A DNA stretch of 64,000 bases from Angiostrongylus vasorum (taxonomy: Eukaryota; Nematoda; Chromadorea; Rhabditida; Metastrongylidae). Shown here one piece after another: positions 57,635 through 64,000 of the stretch. Location of the stretch: the NCBI GenBank assembly GCA_018806985.1, contig JADANN010000331.1, positions 686,001 to 750,000 on the forward strand, in the 5' to 3' direction. The position numbers and the translations under genes were made by a program. The notes beneath the pieces were generated by a model, which was not told the origin of the DNA, made no database searches, and saw only the letters and a list, made by a program, of their open reading frames with translations. How positions within the stretch are numbered: position 1 is the first letter of the stretch; each line of letters starts with the position of its first letter.

Positions 57635-59625
57635 TTTTTACAGCAATCGCAAGGTTGTTATTCAGCACACATTTAGCTCCTTACAAATATAACACATACA
57701 ACACAACGGTAGCTGAAGTCTCGGCAGTATCGTCTTCTTCAGAGCCCTGGAAGGATACACTAATATGTAATTTACTAGGTCAAACAACAACGCAAACAGA
57801 AAGAACGAAATCTGAAAAACAATTGCACGATCACCGGTTTCTCGAAAAACCCACCGTTTTTTATCTGAATTCTACCAATGAAGAACAGCCGCTTAGAGTC
57901 GCATATAGTTGAATACTGCACCACCCCACATCAAAAATCAGTTCTGAGAAACAGGGCTGGATCACGATTTATCTCAGGGCATTCCCTCTCTGCTATTCAT
58001 TCTCGGATTTTTTGGAATCTATCCAAAAAGCCTTCAGAAATTTGTGCATTGGTGTTTTAGTCCCCCGTGCGATGATAACGACTTTTACACCAAAATCTTC
58101 TCCGCCATGTTTTTGTTTCCTATGCGTGCCTAGTGGCGTACCATGATTTTTTTCGTTTGCCATCTAGGTGTTCTTTTTGTACGGGTACACAGATGTCTTT
58201 CGCCAGTTTCGCTAATATATTCGTCTCCGCAATCATTGCAAGAGATCAGGGTATGTCGTACTTGAACTCATGCAGTCACTGTCTCTGCCGTAAGCGCAAA
58301 TTACGCAATTTGGTGTTCCACACAGACGATCATATAGGTGGTTACGAACTAACTGACGACGCATAGTATCCGGTGGTATTTCAATTATCGCTACCGATTC
58401 CTCTAGATCTGCCCCTTCTTAAGCATCGCTTTATCGCTACACTTATTTCATCGCTAATGAAGGGCAAGATAAACGGGTTTTTTCGGCCAAACCCTTCGTT
58501 TTGGGACGTCGCTTCCTTCTAAACTTATCTCATGGCGTTACTATTTCGTAGCCATTGGAGATGGCTATTTGCCAAGCCAAATTGCACGATACTTCCTTTA
58601 GTTCCCTACTTGTGGACACAGAGGTGGCTGTTCGAAACATGTTTCTCACAAGCGCCCTCTTTGTGTGTGAACTGTGGGAAGAAAGGAAATGAACGAGGAT
58701 GTTCTTGTTACTTGGCTTTCGGTACCACTTTATCACGTAACCGCTACCTGATAGTTTTATTTGAACGTTTAAAAACGGAAGCCAGTTTTTTCTCGGTTTC
58801 TCCCGGGTGAACTTAATGTACTCTGACTGCTCGTTCAATAATTCAAAGCATTTGTCCACCTCTTCCCTGCGTAGAGAAGACGACAAAACAGTCGTCTATT
58901 TACCTGCAGTAGAGTAGTGGCCGGAGACCGAGAACGAGGCTTCTACTTTGGATATAAACGCAATGGCAGGGCTTGGTGCCAGTCGCTGTCTCATTGACAA
59001 CCCCCCTTATTAGCCTTTTATGTATCCGCATAAAAGAACACCTAGATGGCAAACGAAAATCAAAACAAGGAACGCCACTAGGCACGCATAGGATACAAAA
59101 AACATAGCGGAGAGGATTTTGATGTAAAAGTTGCTGTCATCGCACGGGAGACTAAAACACCAACGCGCAAATTTCTCGAGGCTTTTCGGGTAAATTCCAA
59201 AAATCCGGGAATGAATAGCAGCTATGAGTGCCCTGAGATAACGTGTGATCTAGCCCTGTATCTCAGAACTGATTTTTGATGTGGGGTGGTGCAGTAGTCA
59301 ACCATATGACTGTAAGCGGCTGTTCTTCATTGGTAGAATACAGATAAAAAACGGTGGGTTTTCAAGAAACCAGTGATCTTGTAATTATTGTTCAGATTTC
59401 CATCTTTCTGTTTGCGTTGTTGAAGCGTTTGACCTAGTAAATTACATATTAGTGCACCCTTCCAGGCTCTGAAGAAGGCGATACTGCCGAAACGTCAGCT
59501 ACCGTTGTATTGTATGTGTTATATTTGTGAGGAATTAAATTTGTGCTGAATAACAACTTCGCGATTGCTGTAAAAAGTAGAACAACAGAGTTATAATATA
59601 ATGCCTGGGTTAATAAAAAGTCGAT
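57635..59625 (-). mobile_element. Penelope-like element with long inverted arms
   Basis: The left part is on the - strand. An LTR lies at about 57.64-57.86 kb. A decayed GIY-YIG region runs to 58.46 kb, and late RT lies at 58.89-58.53 kb (CFELLNEQSEYIKFTREKPR, WYRKPSNKNILVHFLSSHSS). From about 59.02 kb the DNA switches to + orientation, with IRIKEHLDGKRKS followed by the LTR to about 59.6 kb. The two LTRs are thus inverted. The YVDD site reads stop-IDD, and the - strand body lacks the first part of RT. Confidence 0.78.
59469..59498 (+). ncRNA. Hammerhead-ribozyme-like core, right LTR of the 57.6-59.6 kb element
   Basis: CTGAAGA, the hairpin GGC-GATACT-GCC, GAAA and CGTCAG, intact. The left-arm counterpart near 57.71-57.75 kb has changes in the GAAA box (GAGA when read on its strand). 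Confidence 0.6.
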
Positions 59626-60389
59626 ATTGGGAACTGTTAAGTAAGTAAACAATTTGTGTAAACTAGAGTTAACGGTCATCCAGTGGTGTGGCTTCACGTT
59701 CACATTTGACCTTCTATGTTGCTTTAGAGCACTTATAAGTTAGTAATAGATTCAGAGAAAAAGCAAATGCACAAGTTTCACTCATTTTAAACCATTTTAC
59801 CTAATAAGGCTCTTAATTTACTCAGTTAGCGCAAAAATTACAACTAATTTCTTTCGAGATAGGAAATTGTTGATTGAAAGGGTAAACGATGAATTCAGAA
59901 TAGTGTATGTGTTATTTATTACCAATCACTGCAAATATCTTTGAACCTAATTTGCAGGAATTTCCTTTCCATTTGTGTTGATTTTCACTTGAAACGTTTA
60001 CTCATCAAGGAGGAGAACGACGTGGTTAAAATCACTGACTATAAGTTCGGCTTTCTGGCGCATCTGGACGAGTAACACCGAGACAAAGAAAAACGTTCAT
60101 TTGTAACTGTGCCAAACTTTGTAGTACACAGGCTTGAAAACTCATAATAACTGTTGGCCATTGTTGAGTTATTTATGCATCTTTCTGTTTGAATTTGCAC
60201 CACTGTATTCTATTCCTTATCCCAATAGTTTTTTTGCTCATAAGCAAATAATCTTTAATATCGATCAAAGCAAATTAATAAATGCTTGACTAATGTTTAA
60301 ATAAATAATTAAGCAAATCTGAGAATGTCATGGAGAGCCTTCATCTACTCCGCTGTTTATACTATTATTATCTCTATCACAACGTTAGC

Positions 60390-60710
60390 CTTCTGCCTAC
60401 TATAATTTCTCACGAGAGGGTGTGATGTGAATTACAACCGCGACGATGCTGAGATATTCGCAAAACTTGGACACCGCACCAGATCGAACCACGAATCCCC
60501 TTTCCAGCTGCTCGCGCATTACACACTGCGCCGCGAAGACCCTTGTTCTCTCACTTTGAAGTATACAGCCTTTGTTCTCTGGCTCCCGTGGCGCAGTGTT
60601 TAATGCATGAGCCCCCCGGAAAGGGGGAATTGTAGTTCGATCTGGTCCGAGGTCCATGTTTTGCGAATATCCCTGCATCGTCATGGTTGTGTTATCTCTG
60701 TCATTCCATC
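60390..60710. repeat. R3 family, head-to-head inverted pair with tRNA-like heads
   Basis: The - copy at about 60.39-60.55 kb and + copy at 60.58-60.71 kb have tRNA-like heads facing each other. The + head is ggctcccgtggcgcagtg with a B-box-like gtagttcgatctgg. Each ends in the shared gcgaatat.tc.gcatcgtc tail. Confidence 0.62.
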
Positions 60711-61279
60711 ATCCTTCATCATTCTTCTTCTCAAAACTTATTTTTCTGTTAAAAAATAATCGGAAAGGAAAAAAACTCAAGCAAGTTGGAAAAGTGCCAA
60801 TGAATTGATAAAGATTCCATGAATTTTAGGGATCTTTTAAAAAATTTGAAAAAAAGTTTTAGCCAATATTTCAACTACTGATGAATCTCTGTTCACACCT
60901 CGCTTACATCGATTTTTTTAAAAACCCACTTGAGAGTCCATTCTTCGTGCAGACCAATTTGGCCGAGTTACACAAAAGATCTTAGTTTTTAAGTGGTCCC
61001 TTCAGATAACTTGTACATTTTTTCAATCGCCTTTTTTAAAAGTGCCTTATTCGCCTTTTTATGAAATAAGGTTTCATTACCACATACAAGAGTTCTACTA
61101 AAGTTCTATTAGTGCGAATAGGCACCGATAACGTAATCAAGTCACTTCTCGAAATCATTGGCAATATTGTAATATATTTTTGTTGACTGAAAAAAAGAAA
61201 TAACTAGGGCAGTTTAGCAGGCAATAACATATATTTGCATTTCTTAGAAAAATGGCAGCGAATAAAAAAGTTAAGGTTG

Positions 61280-61525
61280 TTATTTTGAACTCCAACCTCA
61301 GCCTAACTGGGTTCAATGTCGAATTGGGCTCGCTACATCAATATCGTGGACAGGGTGATTGCTGATAGCACTGATCGATAGAACTAGCTGAGAGACAGGG
61401 GAACGATAAACCCGCATGATGTGGTGGTGAACGCGTTACTTCGCGGAAAGGACAATAACGCGTTCGTTCTCCACCGCAGACACCTGAGGTCCGGAGTTAT
61501 GCAAATATCTCAGCATTATTACCAT
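61280..61525 (+). repeat. R3 repeat
   Basis: A + copy with cctcagcctaactgggttca, gatagaactagctgagagac, aacgcgttact and gcaaatatctcagcatta. The 3' tail is cut short. Confidence 0.72.
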
Positions 61526-61814
61526 CCTGCACTATTTGTCCTACCAATACACAGGTGATTTTCGTTGCATAGTACATGATTCACTATTTTAATATGAAGA
61601 CGGAAATTTTAATGTGTCCGCAGTTGATATATTGTAGTACCACAAAGTTTGGAGAACTACCCTTGGTTATCTGCTCTCCAAAAACGAGTACACATGACCT
61701 CGTGACATTTGAATAATCGGAACTCACAGGGCAGCTTTAGGGTGCAGTAAGAATGAATGTGGATTCTACTCGTACATGCTCGAGCTACCTCTAACTAACT
61801 TGATGCAGGTTCAT

Positions 61815-62147
61815 AATAACTGACCTACTTGGATTTTTAGGTGGTCTGACTTTATTGGATGCGCGGACCTCAGCATAATTTGTATCGAAGCCATGCTCAA
61901 ATGGTCATCACCCCGGGCAGTCGCCGACCTTGTGGATCACTAGGAGACCTGCCACCATGTGACTAGTTTGATAGCAGAACGGTGGTGGATCCTGGTATTG
62001 GGTTACTATTAGCTTGGCTCCCTGTTAGAAACGCCGGACTCCTTCTCAGCTTGCGAGGCGCTGCCCGGAATGAGCCCCCGCTGCACATCGCATCCCAGCA
62101 CCCAGGAACACCTGCCCGCCACAATGATGCGGTAAGACATTGGGAGG
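61815..62147 (-). repeat. R1 repeat, diverged
   Basis: Reverse copy recognised by gcagtcgccgaccttgtggatc, aacggtggtggatcctgg and caatgatgcggtaagac blocks, ending cattgggagg. No clear flanking duplication. Confidence 0.7.
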
Positions 62148-62559
62148 ATTAATAATGAAGACCTCAAAGATATAAAGACATTGTACATAATGAACTGCTG
62201 ACGAGTAAAATAACATCATCGGACAACAATCGGTCAGGTCAAATGGATAGTATGTCTGTAGTAATGAATTCGACAACTGTCGGAGATCATGTTATGAGTC
62301 CATCACCGATCGTACTGTAATCAACTACGAATCTTTCGGAATTTCATTCCGTTGTACTTTTTACGTGACCCATTTGTATATTTTGCCGACCCCAGCACTT
62401 AACCGTCGCCAAGAAAACAAGGGACTTCTCTTCGAGTAGCCAAACTTCTTTCTGTTTTTTTATATGAGCTTGCGGTTTTTATTTATGTTTACGTCTTAAC
62501 TATTTTTTTAAACGAAATTCACCAATAGAGGTGATCTTCTGCTTTTGGTGCTTTAATCA

Positions 62560-62945
62560 ACATATCCTACTTACATGGATACTTGGGTGGTCCGTCTTCG
62601 CGATTTGTGTGCACCAGCATTTTTCCTTCGTTTCTTTGCTTCGCAATCGTCGTCCGTGGTGGTGGTCTGATTCGAGCATAGTAGCAGATGTGAGTTTCAT
62701 ATCATGGTCCTTAAAATAGCTGCAACTGAGAGTACAGGTGATTCACTTCAGTCCTCCCAACGTCAGTGGTCTTCTTAGCGAAACCTACATCCTCGTGGGA
62801 GTCCATTCTGCAGTCTTTTTTCATCCACCTACCACCTGTTCTTATTAAATGATCGGCCCATCTGTGTTTCACTAATCGATATTCTCTTAGATCCCGAAGA
62901 TGTGACAGATTTCGAAGATCGGGACTTCGCATTTAGGTTAAATAT
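62560..62945 (-). mobile_element. 3' tail fragment of an RTE-clade LINE
   Basis: The - strand frame from 62932 encodes LREYRLVKHRWADHLIRTGG, then RWMKKDCRMDSHED. This is the conserved post-RT tail (K-x-R-W-x-G-H-x-x-R ... RW) of nematode RTE proteins. The surrounding DNA resembles 39.75-40.3 kb. Upstream RT is missing, as expected for a truncated or eroded copy. Confidence 0.6.
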
Positions 62946-64000
62946 TGAGAGTGCCGGTTATTTTTCAGAAGACATCGTTGATGCGCCATGTGAGTTGTGA
63001 GCAGTAGTCTTGACGTGGTTGAAGTATCAGCACACGTATGTGCTGTACAATACGGCGCTGGGAGGATTGTCGAATCGAAACGGCGAGCGTGGATTTTCAG
63101 GTCTTCAACATATCTTCCCTTGTAAACATGTTTTAACTAACGTTATTTTTGAAGCGCGTTTGTCTCTCGCTGAATATTTAAGCACTTCAACTGCGATTTT
63201 TGTCTATATGAAGAATACCGATAATGCTGTGCGATGCTCTTTAGAAAAGCTGTTTTATTACCAGAAATGTTCACGTATCCATGGATTTGGCTTTCTTCAT
63301 TACCTCATAAGTGCCATCACAATTCTCTTCATCCTTTTTCAATGAACCACTTTCGTCTTTTAGCTTTCTATGATCATACTGTATAGCAAATAATAGAAGT
63401 AATTGACAATTACGAAAAGATTGTCGCACACTTGAAGAGTCAATTTTATTCCCTTCCACGATTGCTGTTTAATTCTTAGAAAATAAATTCGTTTGCTCTT
63501 TATTACCGAGCTAGATGACATCTTAAAGTGTAATATTTCCGTGATCTTTTTTGATACTTTTCCCGTAACTGAATATACAGCAAAGCTCTTAACAATTCAA
63601 AGAATGGACTTCTTAAACTTTCTCAAATGGGTGATCGCTACTCTATCCCACCTGATCGATCAGCTTTCTTACACCTAATCCTGTTAGTGTGATGATTATG
63701 CTCTTTCATACATTGAAAATCCTGGATCGACTCTACTCAGGTTCGTGCACATATTTCATCCTACGAAGTCTGGAAACTGATAACAGAATGATGTGAGAAG
63801 CTCTCCTGTCCACAAATGGTGTTAATTGCCTGTGACGATGATGTTAAATGATGTGTAGGTATGTCCCTACCTTCGCCTAGGATTGCAGGAAGAATCCACT
63901 TAACTAGAATTCAAAGAAATCCATAACGAAGACGGAAGTACCTCGGGGAGCGGTTGAACTTACAAATGGCCTTCTTGAACGAAGGAGGCGAGGAGACGAA
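62946..64000. other. Unassigned right end
   Basis: No repeat family or domain recognised past the RTE tail. The 111-codon + frame at 63010-63345 has no motif. Confidence 0.35.

Noticed and set aside
60586..60660. Possible tRNA (ggctcccgtggcgcagtg with a later ttcga block)
   Set aside because: The 3' strand does not pair with ggctccc to form an acceptor stem, and it runs straight into the R3 tail, so it is treated as a SINE head.
63010..63345. 111-codon + strand frame
   Set aside because: No motif, no start context and no repeat or homologue recognised.

Overview
The window reads as nuclear DNA of a parasitic nematode, most likely a strongylid (hookworm-like, clade V) worm. This is inferred from an intron-rich gene of nematode-type secreted cysteine-rich domains and from dense decayed RTE-type and Penelope-like retroelements. 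I see no bacterial operons, rRNA, tRNA gene or CRISPR array.

The only host gene I can support lies on the + strand between about 4.7 and 34.0 kb. It is built from about 20 small exons separated by repeat-filled introns. I located the exons from conserved cysteine patterns, AG/GT splice borders and matching intron phases. In order they encode an EB/lustrin-like six-cysteine module, a thyroglobulin type-1 domain, a WAP-like four-disulphide core, six TIL (trypsin-inhibitor-like) domains, and a C-terminal Cu/Zn superoxide-dismutase fold that has lost most metal ligands. The product would be a large secreted or extracellular disulphide-rich protein, with probable protease-inhibitor modules fused to a catalytically dead SOD-like tail. 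The start codon and any signal peptide were not found. Three joints (11.82, 16.09 and 25.9-27.8 kb) do not keep frame cleanly, so this copy may carry indels, hold assembly errors, or be decaying.

Most of the rest is mobile DNA. Decayed RTE-clade LINEs (APE endonuclease plus RT) lie at 0.8-2.5 (+), 23.8-24.9 (-), 39.7-43.6 (-) and 62.6-62.9 kb (-). Penelope-like elements (RT plus GIY-YIG endonuclease) lie at 12.2-13.6, 47.0-50.7, 50.9-52.9 and 57.6-59.6 kb. Their long-terminal sequences are arranged as inverted repeats and carry hammerhead-ribozyme-like cores. Two coding-free foldbacks (10.7-11.4 and 26.3-26.6 kb) look like inverted LTR pairs of the same kind.

Four short repeat families recur. 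R1 is about 380 bp, with 10 copies, several having 11-13 bp target-site duplications. R2 is a roughly 280 bp tRNA-derived SINE with 10 copies. R3 is a SINE-like family with tRNA-like heads, a shared tail and frequent inverted pairs. R5 is a minus-strand coding-like repeat with a TFVDD-type motif. From 34 kb to the right end I find no host gene; the DNA is repeats and unassigned AT-rich sequence.
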